Made by a program: the position numbers and the translations under genes | Notes under the pieces: model-generated | The model's database searches: none | Told to the model about the DNA's origin: nothing | The model's input: only the letters and a program-made list of their open reading frames with translations | Virus record (IMG/VR): IMGVR_UViG_3300023199_000127 | Coordinates: 116,793-180,792 of that record | Reading direction: 5' to 3' (one strand) | DNA: 64,000 bases | Source: a virus | Shown here: positions 44,524 through 52,773 of the stretch, piece by piece | How positions within the stretch are numbered: position 1 is the first letter of the stretch | Layout of the letters: the number at the start of each line of letters is the position of its first letter

Positions 44524-44728
44524 TGTTCTTCTCCGGCTCCCCAAAATCGGGGACATCCCAGTTCAAGAACTGGGGGTCAAATGACTGTTTGAAATGGCCA
44601 AAGTCCACAAGGACTTGGCCATTCTCATACTCAATGACAGTACCGATGGGTCGCCTTGTCATGAGCCTAAGGCACTTCTGACCCGGCTCAGGATTCGGGT
44701 TGTTCGTGGGCTTCTTCAGCATTGCCAT
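44516..44728 (-). CDS. small protein, 70 aa
   Basis: ATG 44728 (or 44722) is preceded by GGAAG. The sequence RRPIGTVIEYENGQVLVDFG looks like a small SH3-type barrel; polar ends. It overlaps the previous gene by 41 bases. No family is recognised. Confidence 0.55.
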   Translation of the reverse strand: MAMLKKPTNNPNPEPGQKCLRLMTRRPIGTVIEYENGQVLVDFGHFKQSFDPQFLNWDVPDFGEPEKNSE

Positions 44729-45023
44729 CTTCCACAACCTGATTGGCAGCGACGTAGGCCAGCTGCTCAAAACTCACAGGGCTACTGGCAGCCCGCTGAA
44801 GAGCAGACACTGCCGGCGCAGCATTCACAGCTTGTGCTTCCATCTTGTCTAGCTTCTTCAGCATTTTCCGCATCTTCTTATTCGTGGTATGTCGATCAGG
44901 CCTACTCAGTTCCTGATAAGCCTTCTTGATGCGGCGCCAGTTCTGCCAAAAGGCTTCCGGCCTACCACGATAGTAGAACCTGAAGTAATACCTGCGAAGC
45001 AGGTTGAGAGTCTTCTTACGCAC
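44688..45023 (-). CDS. basic hypothetical protein, 111 aa
   Basis: The strongly basic N-terminal 65 residues (LLRRYYFRFYYRGRPEAF, KKMRKMLKKLDK) could bind nucleic acid, followed by an Ala-rich helix. No family is recognised. Confidence 0.6.
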   Translation of the reverse strand: MRKKTLNLLRRYYFRFYYRGRPEAFWQNWRRIKKAYQELSRPDRHTTNKKMRKMLKKLDKMEAQAVNAAPAVSALQRAASSPVSFEQLAYVAANQVVEDGNAEEAHEQPES

Positions 45024-45052
45024 AAGTTCTCCTCTTAGTAAACCGGTAGATT

Positions 45053-45739
45053 CTAGACAGTCGGAATGTTCCCAGGATCATTGACCCAAAACTTGTCATG
45101 GATCCAGTTGTAAAGCTGAACAGCATTACCAACACCATCCTCAGCACGATGGTTATCAGTAGGCTTAGGCTTCTTGAACTGATAACGCTCCTTGGCACTT
45201 TCCCACAAGCTCGAAACATCAATGTTGCGATGATGCAGAATGCTTTCGAAGAACGGCATATGCCGTTGCAAATGCACACGATCAGTCCAGACTGAATTGC
45301 CGAAGAGCTTGGCCTCGCCAAGCTCAAAGTGCTGCAGGGTCCAATTTGTCAGCTCACGCTCAACCTTGGCTAGATCAATACCAGATATGTAAGACAGAGT
45401 AGTAAGCTCATTCCCTCGAATATTCTTCCTGCGTTCCTCTTCAGTCTCAGAAATAGGACCAGTACCGCAGTGAAATCTGCTATTTAGAATCGCATCAATG
45501 TCACCATGAGCGTTCTTGCAGAACTGGTCCATGTCTCTGAGCTGACTGTATGAGGCGCGGATAACCCACTTCTTCCAATCAACAATCTTGACCCACCCAG
45601 TGACTTCTCGATCATCTCTCAGTGTAGCTGCACAGATCTCGAGAAGTACACTGTTCGGATCTTGACAGAGACCTGTGGTTTCCAGATCAAGTGCAAGCCA
45701 GGGCTTCAGTTTCTCATGTCCCGCTTTAGTTTTCGGCAT
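45053..45739 (-). CDS. DEDDh 3'-5' exonuclease, oligoribonuclease-like
   Basis: 228 aa. ATG 45739 overlaps the ThyX stop (TAATG). Exo I LALDLETTGL, exo II-like GNSVWTDRVHLQRHMPF, exo III HRAEDGVGNAV (His and Asp) fit the oligoribonuclease branch of DnaQ-type nucleases. It may degrade short RNA oligonucleotides or proofread for DnaE. It is slightly longer than oligoribonuclease (about 180 aa). Confidence 0.75.
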   Translation of the reverse strand: MPKTKAGHEKLKPWLALDLETTGLCQDPNSVLLEICAATLRDDREVTGWVKIVDWKKWVIRASYSQLRDMDQFCKNAHGDIDAILNSRFHCGTGPISETEEERRKNIRGNELTTLSYISGIDLAKVERELTNWTLQHFELGEAKLFGNSVWTDRVHLQRHMPFFESILHHRNIDVSSLWESAKERYQFKKPKPTDNHRAEDGVGNAVQLYNWIHDKFWVNDPGNIPTV

Positions 45740-46737
45740 TACAGACCCATCTTCTCGTTGAATTCGTTGACGCGTCGATCGGTGAAGCCACGTGCCTTCA
45801 GGCTGCAGGCAATTTCGTCTGCGCTGCACTCCCCATTACGGGCCAAATCGGAATTGTATATAAACTCCAGGATCGCTTCCTTCTCCTGACTGGTAAGAAA
45901 AGCGCCCCCTTGCATGTCTAGGAATACTTCCCATGTAAGCGGCACATGCTCCCGCACAAAGACCTCAATAGCCTCTGCAAAAGCTCTCATCTCGCCTTGT
46001 GCATGCGTATCTAGACGCAGACGAAGGAAGTGCATCAAGTTGTGGAGATCCATCTTCCAGTACCACTCAGTGTACTGAGTCAGAGGCAGAACAGTACGCG
46101 CGATCTCACGCGCAGTACCCTTGCTCAGCAACGTTTCGTACATAGCACGAGCTGATTTATTCTGCGCATCAATCGATGTGCGAATGTCTTTTAGTTCAGC
46201 ATGCAACTCGGGATCCAGTGCTGAAAGGATGCACTCTCTACGTGCCCACGCTTTCTCCGTGGGCGTATCAAAGTACGATGCAGACTCGGCGACCGTGGCC
46301 CAGTCAATAGCCGGATATGTACCTGACGTTGCCTCATTGACCATACGATTAATATCACCAAGGCTCCTGCCTTGCTTATTGGTCTTGGACTGGTTGGCAA
46401 TCGCACCAATCTCGGGAACCCAGAACATGTCCGGCATCTCTGAGTACCGCCCGCTGTACTCATTCAGCGAGGCGGTACGGTGACGCACCCACTGACGTGC
46501 CACAAAGATAGGCATACGAGCCACAAACTTGAACTCCACCATCTCAAACGGCGTCGTATGACGATGCCTCAAGAGATAGTTGATCAAGCCTGCATCCTCA
46601 CGGGTGGTCTTGGTACCCTTACCATAGCTTACACGAGCCGCTTGGACGATAGACGAATCATCGCCCATGACATCTACAAGGCCCACAAAACCATGGTTCA
46701 ACACCTTAATGTAGGGAAAGTCGGGGTAATCACTCAT
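45739..46737 (-). CDS. thyX: flavin-dependent thymidylate synthase
   Basis: 332 aa. The ThyX signature RHRTASLNEYSGRYS (RHRx7S) is present near residue 85, with the preceding FEMVEFKFVARMPIFVARQW. It converts dUMP to dTMP using FAD and NADPH. The length exceeds the usual 220-250 aa by a C-terminal extension from about residue 270. It feeds thymidylate kinase at 1.6-2.4 kb. Confidence 0.92.
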   Translation of the reverse strand: MSDYPDFPYIKVLNHGFVGLVDVMGDDSSIVQAARVSYGKGTKTTREDAGLINYLLRHRHTTPFEMVEFKFVARMPIFVARQWVRHRTASLNEYSGRYSEMPDMFWVPEIGAIANQSKTNKQGRSLGDINRMVNEATSGTYPAIDWATVAESASYFDTPTEKAWARRECILSALDPELHAELKDIRTSIDAQNKSARAMYETLLSKGTAREIARTVLPLTQYTEWYWKMDLHNLMHFLRLRLDTHAQGEMRAFAEAIEVFVREHVPLTWEVFLDMQGGAFLTSQEKEAILEFIYNSDLARNGECSADEIACSLKARGFTDRRVNEFNEKMGL

Positions 46738-47017
46738 GAATCTTGCTTTTTACGAGTCTCATTTGTCTTCTCAAATGCATGTGGCGATGACGACGACGCA
46801 CCTCATCGAAATGTCGCTTGGCCTCTTGCCACTTCTCCACCAGCTGTACTAGCTGTGTGTTTGATCTACCGGAAACGACTGGGATTCCAAAAGCATGGAG
46901 TCGCTTCGCTGCCTGATTCATCTGACGAATGAGATGCGGAGAAATGAATCCATGATGAGCTTTATAGATCAGCACGTTTTGTCTCAATTCCTCCCACTCG
47001 TCTACCCATCGCCTCAA
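46730..47017 (-). CDS. basic hypothetical protein, about 95 aa
   Basis: TTG 47017 is the likely start, since no in-frame ATG precedes the helical body. It is Arg/His-rich at the C-terminus (RRRHRHMHLRRQMRLVKS). It overlaps ThyX start by 8 bases. No family is recognised; the start is uncertain. Confidence 0.5.
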   Translation of the reverse strand: MRRWVDEWEELRQNVLIYKAHHGFISPHLIRQMNQAAKRLHAFGIPVVSGRSNTQLVQLVEKWQEAKRHFDEVRRRHRHMHLRRQMRLVKSKIHE

Positions 47018-47020
47018 TAG

Positions 47021-47353
47021 CTACAACAGCTCTGCGTCTGTTGAGCATTGTGACTTGTTTGCGATATCGCAGATTCGATGGAACGTGTCGATATACCGCT
47101 TGTCATTGGGAGTACTCACAGCCATCAGACGTGCTTTGATCTCGTCATCATGCTCATGTGCCTTAGCGAGTTGGCCCCCAAGCTTCTCAATATGCTTCTC
47201 GGCTTCGTACAACTCAGCCCGAGCTTCTTCTCGCTGATTCTCCAATGTGTCGATTCTACGCATATACTCCCTAATCGTCTTCGTATCCGCATTGGAGAAC
47301 TTGATATATCGACGCACCTCTTTCTTGAAAGTCTCTACACGATTCAGAAGCAC
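47021..47353 (-). CDS. coiled-coil protein, 110 aa
   Basis: GTG 47353, weak ribosome site. Almost entirely heptad-like charged helices (MRRIDTLENQREEARAELYE). No family is recognised. It lies between the basic protein and the gene bordering the GC-rich cassette. Confidence 0.55.
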   Translation of the reverse strand: MLLNRVETFKKEVRRYIKFSNADTKTIREYMRRIDTLENQREEARAELYEAEKHIEKLGGQLAKAHEHDDEIKARLMAVSTPNDKRYIDTFHRICDIANKSQCSTDAELL

Positions 47354-47374
47354 GTCTATAACGGGCTTCTGATC

Positions 47375-47548
47375 CTACTCAATGTGCACGAATGCCTCAG
47401 CAATGCGACGGGTGAGGTCATCGTGGTTCTCCAACGCCGCATAAGCAGCCAGGCCGAGCGTCTTCGACCACGTTTCCACGATCTCCTCGGCACGAGAAAC
47501 GAAGGAGGGATTACCAAAAGCTCCATCCGTCTCAGCGTTACCGCTCAG
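47375..47548 (-). CDS. hypothetical protein bordering the GC-rich cassette (start uncertain)
   Basis: An open frame ends at 47375 with helical content (SRAEEIVETWSKTLGLAAYA). No ATG, GTG or TTG is found at a sensible place; a CTG at 47548 follows GGAGG. The frame continues upstream through the end of the GC-rich gene, so the original 5' end may have been replaced when the cassette inserted. Treat as a possibly truncated gene. Confidence 0.4.
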   Translation of the reverse strand: MSGNAETDGAFGNPSFVSRAEEIVETWSKTLGLAAYAALENHDDLTRRIAEAFVHIE

Positions 47549-47574
47549 ACCAGATGCCTCCGGGTCGTTGCCTG

Positions 47575-48132
47575 CTAATCTCCATCGCTCTCCTCCCGTA
47601 GCGCCTTGGCGCGGGCGCGGAACATCAGCGCGAGTCGGTTCGCGCAATCCTGATACCCGCGTCGGTATGCGTCGACCTTCGCGTCGATCTTCACGCCGGG
47701 AATCTCATGGAGTTGGTAGTGGCCGTGGCAGTCGTCCGCATTCCACTCCAGCATCCCCGCCTCGAACTCGCGGACGAGGGCGTCGGCTTCGTCGGGGAAC
47801 TGCCATCGGTACTCGCCAGCCTCCTCATCCCAGAGGGCGACGCCCAGCAGCTTCTCCAGCAGTTCGTCGCGCGTCATCTCCGCACGCTGGCGCGAGCTTT
47901 CCCGGGGCGGCGCTCCCGGTGAGGTAGGGCCACCGACACCATGCTGCCGCGTCACGGCTGCGCCCGGGCTTTCCCCTGTGGGCGGACCCGCTCCCCCTTT
48001 ATTAGTCTTGTCGAGCTTCGCGCGCAGGGCGGCGCGTTCGCCGCCCTCGTCGCGCAACCAAGCCTTATACAGGTCGAGGCCGGCCGTGAGCCATTCGATG
48101 AACTCCTCGTATGCTTTGTGGCAGGGCTTCAT
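47575..48132 (-). CDS. GC-rich cassette protein with WLRDE-GGERA segment
   Basis: 185 aa from ATG 48132 (GGGAG upstream, overlapping the previous stop). Residues 18-35 (LDLYKAWLRDEGGERAAL) match the N-terminus of the pentapeptide-repeat protein at 53.8 kb (LDLHAAWLRDEQGGERADL) in protein and DNA. The rest is acidic alpha/beta with a Pro/Gly linker. The same frame stays open and well coded upstream to about 48240, hinting at a frameshift between this gene and the one before. Function is unknown. Confidence 0.55.
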   Translation of the reverse strand: MKPCHKAYEEFIEWLTAGLDLYKAWLRDEGGERAALRAKLDKTNKGGAGPPTGESPGAAVTRQHGVGGPTSPGAPPRESSRQRAEMTRDELLEKLLGVALWDEEAGEYRWQFPDEADALVREFEAGMLEWNADDCHGHYQLHEIPGVKIDAKVDAYRRGYQDCANRLALMFRARAKALREESDGD

Positions 48133-48701
48133 GCGCTCCCCCGCATACGCCGGGATGTCACACAGGTCACGCACCCGCGGAACCTCGCGCCTCGTGCCCA
48201 TTGCGGCCATCTCCGCGATCGTGGCGAAGCGAAAGCGTCGTCGATGATGGCGGCACGGCTCGCGGCCCACGCGGCACTCGCGTCACTCGCGGCATGCGCG
48301 GCCCACTTGGCACGCAGGGCCCGCTGCTGGTGCTCCTCGGTCGGCTCGTCCGCCCACGCATCCGCAGCCTCGATCGCCTCGACGCAAGCCGCGCGGTCGT
48401 CGGGGCGCACCAGATCCAGGACGCGACGAGCGCAGCGCGCCCCGAAACGAACGGCCACGCGGACACGCGCCAGCTTCACCGCCGCGTCGTCCGTCGCCGT
48501 GCCCATGACGGAGAACAGGACCGGACCGACGCGTCGCTCTCGCTCTGCGTCGTCTCCGATCTCGTCGTTGGCGAAGAGCGCCAGCGGCCGGATCGTCTTG
48601 CAGACGCACTCCGGCGCGTCCGTCCAGTCCCGCTCGCCCGCGTACCAGGCGATCGCGCTCATCCAGCCCGCGCCGATTTCGGGGGATCCTTTTCCTCTCA
48701 T
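48129..48701 (-). CDS. Ala/Arg-rich cassette protein
   Basis: 190 aa; ATG 48701 with AAGGAGACGAT upstream. Ala- and Trp-rich helical repeats (KWAAHAASDASAAWAASRAA) resemble proteins common in high-GC bacteria and their phages. The last 35 residues (RSRRWPQWARGARFRG) look like the wrong frame, while the other frame is well coded, so a frameshift near 48240 may have fused or truncated it. Confidence 0.5.
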   Translation of the reverse strand: MRGKGSPEIGAGWMSAIAWYAGERDWTDAPECVCKTIRPLALFANDEIGDDAERERRVGPVLFSVMGTATDDAAVKLARVRVAVRFGARCARRVLDLVRPDDRAACVEAIEAADAWADEPTEEHQQRALRAKWAAHAASDASAAWAASRAAIIDDAFASPRSRRWPQWARGARFRGCVTCVTSRRMRGSA

Positions 48702-48723
48702 ATCGTCTCCTTTCGGTCTTGGT

Positions 48724-48801
48724 TCATGCGCCCCGCTCCGGGTCGTGCGGGGTCTCGGTCTCCCGGTCCACGAACTTGGCGAGGAGGCGGCGCGCACGAA
48801 G
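48724..48801 (-). pseudogene. 5'-truncated gene remnant at cassette edge
   Basis: A 25-codon open frame (LRARRLLAKFVDRETETPHD near its start) with no start codon ends in TGA overlapping ATGAACC. It reads like the C-terminus of a gene from a high-GC genome whose upstream part was lost at the cassette boundary near 48.81 kb. Confidence 0.4.
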
Positions 48802-48815
48802 CTACCCGAGCGTGA

Positions 48816-49007
48816 CTACAGCAACCCGAAATGTGACAGGGCCATTGCGAGAAACACGATGGAAACAATTCCTGTGACACAGATGAGCCACGTAGGCGTC
48901 TGCGTAAGCTGACGCCTTGATGCATCTCGTGTCTCACACAGAAAAATTGCCATTGCGATTATCGCAATGCTCAATTCAATGCACACCCACCAGTAATGAT
49001 CAATCAC
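48816..49007 (-). CDS. small membrane protein with two helices
   Basis: 63 aa; GTG 49007 overlaps the previous stop (GTGA). Two hydrophobic segments, about 5-24 (WWVCIELSIAIIAMAIFL) and 39-60 (WLICVTGIVSIVFLAMAL). Size and topology fit a holin or small inner-membrane protein, but no lysis gene is nearby. Function is unknown. Confidence 0.6.
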   Translation of the reverse strand: MIDHYWWVCIELSIAIIAMAIFLCETRDASRRQLTQTPTWLICVTGIVSIVFLAMALSHFGLL

Positions 49008-49426
49008 TTGTTACGCCTCACGATCTTGCCATCCACCGTCACACGATAGTAGGTTCCTGACATGCCCATGTTTTTCAGGCTATTTGTTGCTCGCTTTCTC
49101 ATGATGCTCTGAATTTTCGTCAGAGCATCAATGAGCAACTGCGCTTTACGATGGTTGTTCTCTAGTGTCTGACCCATGGACTTAACCATATCCTCGCGCC
49201 AGAGATCGGGGTCCTCATGCTTCTCAGCTGCACGATCATCACTAAGCTTTACATGATCTGCATCTACCTCATCAATGTTGAAGTCCAGCGTGATCTGCCG
49301 GCTACAATCCCCAATCTCTAGATTGGGACCATAGTAGTATGCCTCGTTACTAATCTCGTAGAAGGCATGTCCTGATCCCCTGTTCAAGAACATTCGGTTG
49401 GGAACAGATTTCTTCTTGCTAGCCAT
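49004..49426 (-). CDS. hypothetical protein, 140 aa
   Basis: AAGGAATAGCA precedes ATG 49426. Central part DFNIDEVDADHVKLSDDR, then helices, and a basic tail. No family is recognised. Confidence 0.6.
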   Translation of the reverse strand: MASKKKSVPNRMFLNRGSGHAFYEISNEAYYYGPNLEIGDCSRQITLDFNIDEVDADHVKLSDDRAAEKHEDPDLWREDMVKSMGQTLENNHRKAQLLIDALTKIQSIMRKRATNSLKNMGMSGTYYRVTVDGKIVRRNK

Positions 49427-49428
49427 TG

Positions 49429-49797
49429 CTATTCCTTACTGGGAGTCTCATGTGTGCTTGTTTTAAAAACGTTCAAGACGTTGTCTGCTTGGTTTCGAGC
49501 GTACTTCTCAAGACAATAAAAGGGATCAGCACCTGTTCTACGTGCACGATCCTCGTAAGGTGCTACCACAAGCCGGTAGAACTCGGCGTGTGCACCTCGG
49601 AAAGCTCCCATCACGTCCTCCATGTCGGAGTATCGAGGGGTACCTTCTCCACCGTGTCCCATGCGAGTCTCAAGGAATCTACGGATCAATGTACACAGAG
49701 CATAGTTCAAGTCTCCGCCCACACTGTGCTTGTCAAAGATCTCGCCGAGAGTCTGGTTATCCAGAATCTCGGCTTTCTCTTTGTTGATGTACGGCAT
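49429..49797 (-). CDS. DUF6899-like protein
   Basis: 122 aa; AGAGGAATCACA precedes ATG 49797. MPYINKE at the start, VGGDLNYALCTLIRRFL and AHAEFYRLVVAPYEDRA match the conserved layout of DUF6899, a phage protein family of unknown function (GDLNY and EFYRR-APYE motifs). Confidence 0.6.
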   Translation of the reverse strand: MPYINKEKAEILDNQTLGEIFDKHSVGGDLNYALCTLIRRFLETRMGHGGEGTPRYSDMEDVMGAFRGAHAEFYRLVVAPYEDRARRTGADPFYCLEKYARNQADNVLNVFKTSTHETPSKE

Positions 49798-49807
49798 TGT
49801 GATTCCT

Positions 49808-50035
49808 CTAGGAAATGACTTTCTGGATGAGCTGATTCAGTACAGTGTCGGCGTCAAACTTGTTGCCTTCACCATTTACTCTCACCCACTTGTTGTGGAT
49901 TTTACACACGTAGAGGGACAGACGGGCGCCCCTGCGCCCGACGGCCCGTACCAACGTGAGATGGTAGTAAGTGCACTGATCCGATTCCCGCACGCACACA
50001 CCAGTGACCTTGTAAATGTGATTCTGGTAAGGCAA
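49808..50035 (-). CDS. hypothetical protein, 75 aa
   Basis: TTG 50035, weak ribosome site. Beta-rich with paired Cys (VCVRESDQC). It ends in a short helix. No family is recognised. Confidence 0.5.
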   Translation of the reverse strand: MPYQNHIYKVTGVCVRESDQCTYYHLTLVRAVGRRGARLSLYVCKIHNKWVRVNGEGNKFDADTVLNQLIQKVIS

Positions 50036-50058
50036 CCTAGTGTCTAGCTAAAGCTGCT

Positions 50059-50346
50059 TCATAGACTGCTCATCCCATTACAGTCGAAGTAATCACGGGG
50101 CCGCACTAATGAACACTGGATCAGCTGATTGCTGATCCTGTGGTTGTACTCGTACCACCCGTTCAGACACCCAGTGCTGACGGTGTTACGATTCGGGCCC
50201 TGAATCACTACCAATCCCAAGGGATACGGACCTCCCATTCTTGCGAAGATCAAGAAGTGGCCTTCGCCCACCATTCTGATCTTGGGAGAATCGCCCTGTA
50301 CCTCAACAAACCATGTACCCTGGCGTTTGCTTATTGTTTTCGTCAT
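50059..50346 (-). CDS. hypothetical protein, 95 aa
   Basis: ATG 50346 with GGGAG nine bases upstream. The beta-rich body (GTWFVEVQGDSPKIRMVGEG) may be a small barrel. No family is recognised. Confidence 0.55.
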   Translation of the reverse strand: MTKTISKRQGTWFVEVQGDSPKIRMVGEGHFLIFARMGGPYPLGLVVIQGPNRNTVSTGCLNGWYEYNHRISNQLIQCSLVRPRDYFDCNGMSSL

Positions 50347-50399
50347 GCACACATCTCCCTTGGTGCTTCATGAACCTAATTGACCTCAAAGCCTTGCAC

Positions 50400-50561
50400 T
50401 TACAAGTAACGTCTTAGCATTATGAAGCCCCTCGTATGGGCCAAACGAGGGTATATTGTTGCGTAGTACTCCTTGACTGACTCCACTGGGTACTCTTTGT
50501 CACCACACCTACGCCACCAAAACTTATCAGAGTGCTCAATGCGCGGTATACGTTGTGCCAT
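50400..50561 (-). CDS. small protein, 53 aa (MAQR type)
   Basis: ATG 50561; begins MAQRIPRIEH, like the neighbour's MAQRVAKINH. Basic and aromatic (KFWWRRCGDKEYP). It overlaps the neighbour by 26 bases. Function is unknown. Confidence 0.45.
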   Translation of the reverse strand: MAQRIPRIEHSDKFWWRRCGDKEYPVESVKEYYATIYPRLAHTRGFIMLRRYL

Positions 50562-50775
50562 GGGATGCAAACCTGTATGACCTAAAAGTGCGCTCAAAAC
50601 CAGGACATTCATCATAGAAACGCACAGATGTGTATCGCGCAACCATGATAGAAATCCGACAAGCCTTCTTCCTGATTACATCATGGTAAAACTCGTCAAC
50701 TATCTCAAACGAGTCTCGCAAACCCCACCCTATTATGATGGCTTCATGATTGATCTTCGCTACGCGTTGTGCCAT
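50536..50775 (-). CDS. hypothetical protein, 79 aa (MAQR type)
   Basis: ATG 50775, poor ribosome site. The first 10 residues resemble the next gene's start (shared ATGGCACAACG), suggesting local duplication. The rest is alpha/beta with no motif. Confidence 0.5.
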   Translation of the reverse strand: MAQRVAKINHEAIIIGWGLRDSFEIVDEFYHDVIRKKACRISIMVARYTSVRFYDECPGFERTFRSYRFASHGTTYTAH

Positions 50776-50809
50776 AGTGTTCTACTAAGCTCAACACAAA
50801 ACACTGTAA

Positions 50810-51121
50810 TTACAGCGGTGAGAGACCTGTATGATCACGAAGCTTCTCTCGGATCTGCTTCATGACATAGTCCGGTCGATTCACGTACTCGAGGTACCGA
50901 CGCAAATCCAACGTATTCTGGACCTCGTCGATGAACAGTGGCCGACCGAACAGATAGTCGAATCGCAAACGCGATCTCCTATCCACAACCTCTTCGATCA
51001 TCTTGTCCGTGATCTCTTTCGGAGCATCAATGCCGATGTTGTCGGGAGCGATGAAGCTCAGCAATAGCTTCAGCATCTCTCTACGGTCCATGTCGCTCAT
51101 GTAACAGGTATTCAGTGACAT
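50810..51121 (-). CDS. hypothetical protein, 103 aa
   Basis: ATG 51121 with GAGG six bases upstream, one base after the previous stop codon. Charged helical protein (DRREMLKLLLSFIAPDNIG). No family is recognised. Confidence 0.6.
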   Translation of the reverse strand: MSLNTCYMSDMDRREMLKLLLSFIAPDNIGIDAPKEITDKMIEEVVDRRSRLRFDYLFGRPLFIDEVQNTLDLRRYLEYVNRPDYVMKQIREKLRDHTGLSPL

Positions 51122-51122
51122 C

Positions 51123-51341
51123 TCATTCCTCTTCGATTGTCAAGCTAGCTTTCTCGGGATCGTGCACTAGGCGGCGTCCTACAAGGTCTCCGCCACACTC
51201 AGTGCAGTGTCCATCATCAGCATACGTAAGGACTTTACGCGGGTATACCCACTTACACAGCGGGCAATACCAGACTAGTCTGTCATATTGTACGGAACCG
51301 TCGGCGTTGTCCATTGGTACTTGCACTGCTTTCTTGGGCAC
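51123..51341 (-). CDS. zinc-ribbon protein
   Basis: 72 aa from GTG 51341 (ATG 51314 is an alternative). YCPLCKWV and, 20 residues on, CTECGG form a CxxC/CxxC ribbon. It overlaps the next zinc protein. Probably a small nucleic-acid or protein adaptor. Confidence 0.6.
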   Translation of the reverse strand: MPKKAVQVPMDNADGSVQYDRLVWYCPLCKWVYPRKVLTYADDGHCTECGGDLVGRRLVHDPEKASLTIEEE

Positions 51342-51631
51342 TTCCAGTAATGATACGAATGCAGATCATCTATACCTAGATGATCTGCACCAGTACCACA
51401 CTTAGGACAGTCGACACAGATGTAGCACATAAGCTTACCCATGGCTCGAAGCATGTGGTAGATCTGCATCTTCTCCACAATACGACGAATACGAGCAGCA
51501 TACTGCTTGTGCTTCGGACTGATTGCCTTTGAGATCTTCAGCAACTCAGTGATCTCATCGTATAAATCAACCCCATCTTCCATCGAGTATTCCAGCTGGG
51601 GTAGCTGCTTGCTCTTCTGTGTCTTGGACAT
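51275..51631 (-). CDS. helical protein with C-terminal zinc ribbon
   Basis: 118 aa. N-terminal helices are followed by CYICVDCPKCGTG and, about 20 residues later, KCPRKQCKY, giving enough Cys for one or two zinc sites. Function is unknown. Confidence 0.6.
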   Translation of the reverse strand: MSKTQKSKQLPQLEYSMEDGVDLYDEITELLKISKAISPKHKQYAARIRRIVEKMQIYHMLRAMGKLMCYICVDCPKCGTGADHLGIDDLHSYHYWKCPRKQCKYQWTTPTVPYNMTD

Positions 51632-51640
51632 AGGTGTCTG

Positions 51641-51925
51641 CTACCTTTGCACCTTTTTGCCCAAGATATCCATGAGACGCTGACGTACCGACAGCGCTGC
51701 GTTCTTCACATCACTGTCTGTGTTCTCTTGAGCATTGATTCCAAGGATATCGATGATCTGGATCGTATCCTTCAGCAGCTCGACTTCCACTTCGATTTTC
51801 TCTTCCATGTCTCTCTCCGTATGTAATCCTGCTCCGTAACCTCCGAAGTACGCAAGAGCGAACATCAAGAGTATCAGGCTTGCCCAACCAAAGGTTTGGG
51901 CAATCTTGGAGGTGTGGCTGTTCAT
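51641..51925 (-). CDS. single-pass membrane protein with coiled-coil tail
   Basis: 94 aa; ATG 51925 after GGGGATCAGGA. One hydrophobic helix (FGWASLILLMFALAYFGGYG) at about 11-30, then a charged coiled coil. The layout fits an inner-membrane spanin but no outer spanin or endolysin is adjacent, so the role is open. The 94-base stretch 51965-52058 before the phosphoesterase stop shows nothing. Confidence 0.5.
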   Translation of the reverse strand: MNSHTSKIAQTFGWASLILLMFALAYFGGYGAGLHTERDMEEKIEVEVELLKDTIQIIDILGINAQENTDSDVKNAALSVRQRLMDILGKKVQR

Positions 51926-52058
51926 TCCTGATCCCCTTCCCATAGAAAGCCAGTAGACGGTCATGCAAATAAGCCCTAGTGTCGGTATTACAGATGTGAG
52001 CCAACAATGACGTGGTACAACAAACGTGATTTGTCAGGAAGCTGTGCTGTTTCTATGT

Positions 52059-52682
52059 TCATAGCTCACCCGAACAACTGGCTTTCCGGAAATAGTAGTC
52101 GTAAACAGTGATTACCTCATCTAGAGGTACAGGTGTGTAGTTCCAGTGTTCCACACACATGTTGAGCGCAAGCCATGGCTGAGCAGGGCCAATGTGCTTG
52201 CGCTTCTGCTGATCCCAATCCTGCTTCAGATCAATCCAGACCGGAAGCGAATTATGTACGTGGCCACACAGACGTACGATTGGCTTCGCAAGTCTTTGTT
52301 GATCATCTCCGTAATCCAACCACGGCTTCAGGGTATCGGGGACATGGGCGATCTGAAACGTACGCCCATGCTCTTGCATAGTGTGGCGTACATTATACTG
52401 GTAAATCGCATGAATCTTCCTGCTATGTAGGTAACGCAGTCGATCATGATTACCAAGAAATAGCACGATAGTTCCATTGATGTTGTTCAGGAACTCTTCG
52501 TAGCTTTTCTGTCCACCCCATGCAATATCGCCAAGGTGCCACACAATGTCATCGGGACGCACAACAGAATTCCAAGCTTCGATGAGACGTTCGTTCATCT
52601 CATTCACATCTGCAAAATTACGATTGCAGTGCTTGATGATGTTGATATGATCGTAGTGTGTATCACTGGTGACGAATATCAT
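52059..52682 (-). CDS. metallophosphoesterase
   Basis: 207 aa. Calcineurin-type motifs in order: TSDTHYDHINI (DxH), HLGDIAW (GD), FLGNHDR (GNHD), CGHVHN (GHxH). It hydrolyses phosphoesters; phage relatives act on 2',3'-cyclic phosphates or nucleotides. ATG 52682 lies beyond a strong terminator, so it needs its own promoter. Confidence 0.85.
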   Translation of the reverse strand: MIFVTSDTHYDHINIIKHCNRNFADVNEMNERLIEAWNSVVRPDDIVWHLGDIAWGGQKSYEEFLNNINGTIVLFLGNHDRLRYLHSRKIHAIYQYNVRHTMQEHGRTFQIAHVPDTLKPWLDYGDDQQRLAKPIVRLCGHVHNSLPVWIDLKQDWDQQKRKHIGPAQPWLALNMCVEHWNYTPVPLDEVITVYDYYFRKASCSGEL

Positions 52683-52700
52683 TGACCCGCAGACCTTCCG

Positions 52701-52735
52701 TAAAACAAAAGAGAGGGTGGCCGAAGCCACCCTCT
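52701..52735 (-). terminator. strong intrinsic terminator with UUCG loop
   Basis: 9-bp GC-rich stem GAGGGTGGC / GCCACCCTC closing a TTCG tetraloop, followed by TTTTGTTTT on the minus strand. It separates the small Cys protein gene from the phosphoesterase. Confidence 0.93.
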
Positions 52736-52773
52736 ACAGGAGACCTACACTTCCGAGTGTAGACCGTGAACTA

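Larger units (their letters stand above)
47560..48815. mobile_element. GC-rich imported cassette 1
   Basis: Base composition rises sharply by eye relative to both flanks, with GC-rich codon third positions. It contains a 5'-truncated frame, two genes, and ends at an 18-base sequence (CCTGCTAATCTCCATCGC, 47570-47587) that recurs at the end of the GC-rich gene at 53.3 kb. No transposase or integrase was seen, so recombination rather than transposition is likely. Confidence 0.55.

Noticed and set aside
51641-51925. Inner spanin of a lysis cassette
   Set aside because: Topology fits but no endolysin, holin or outer spanin is adjacent; left as unknown membrane protein.
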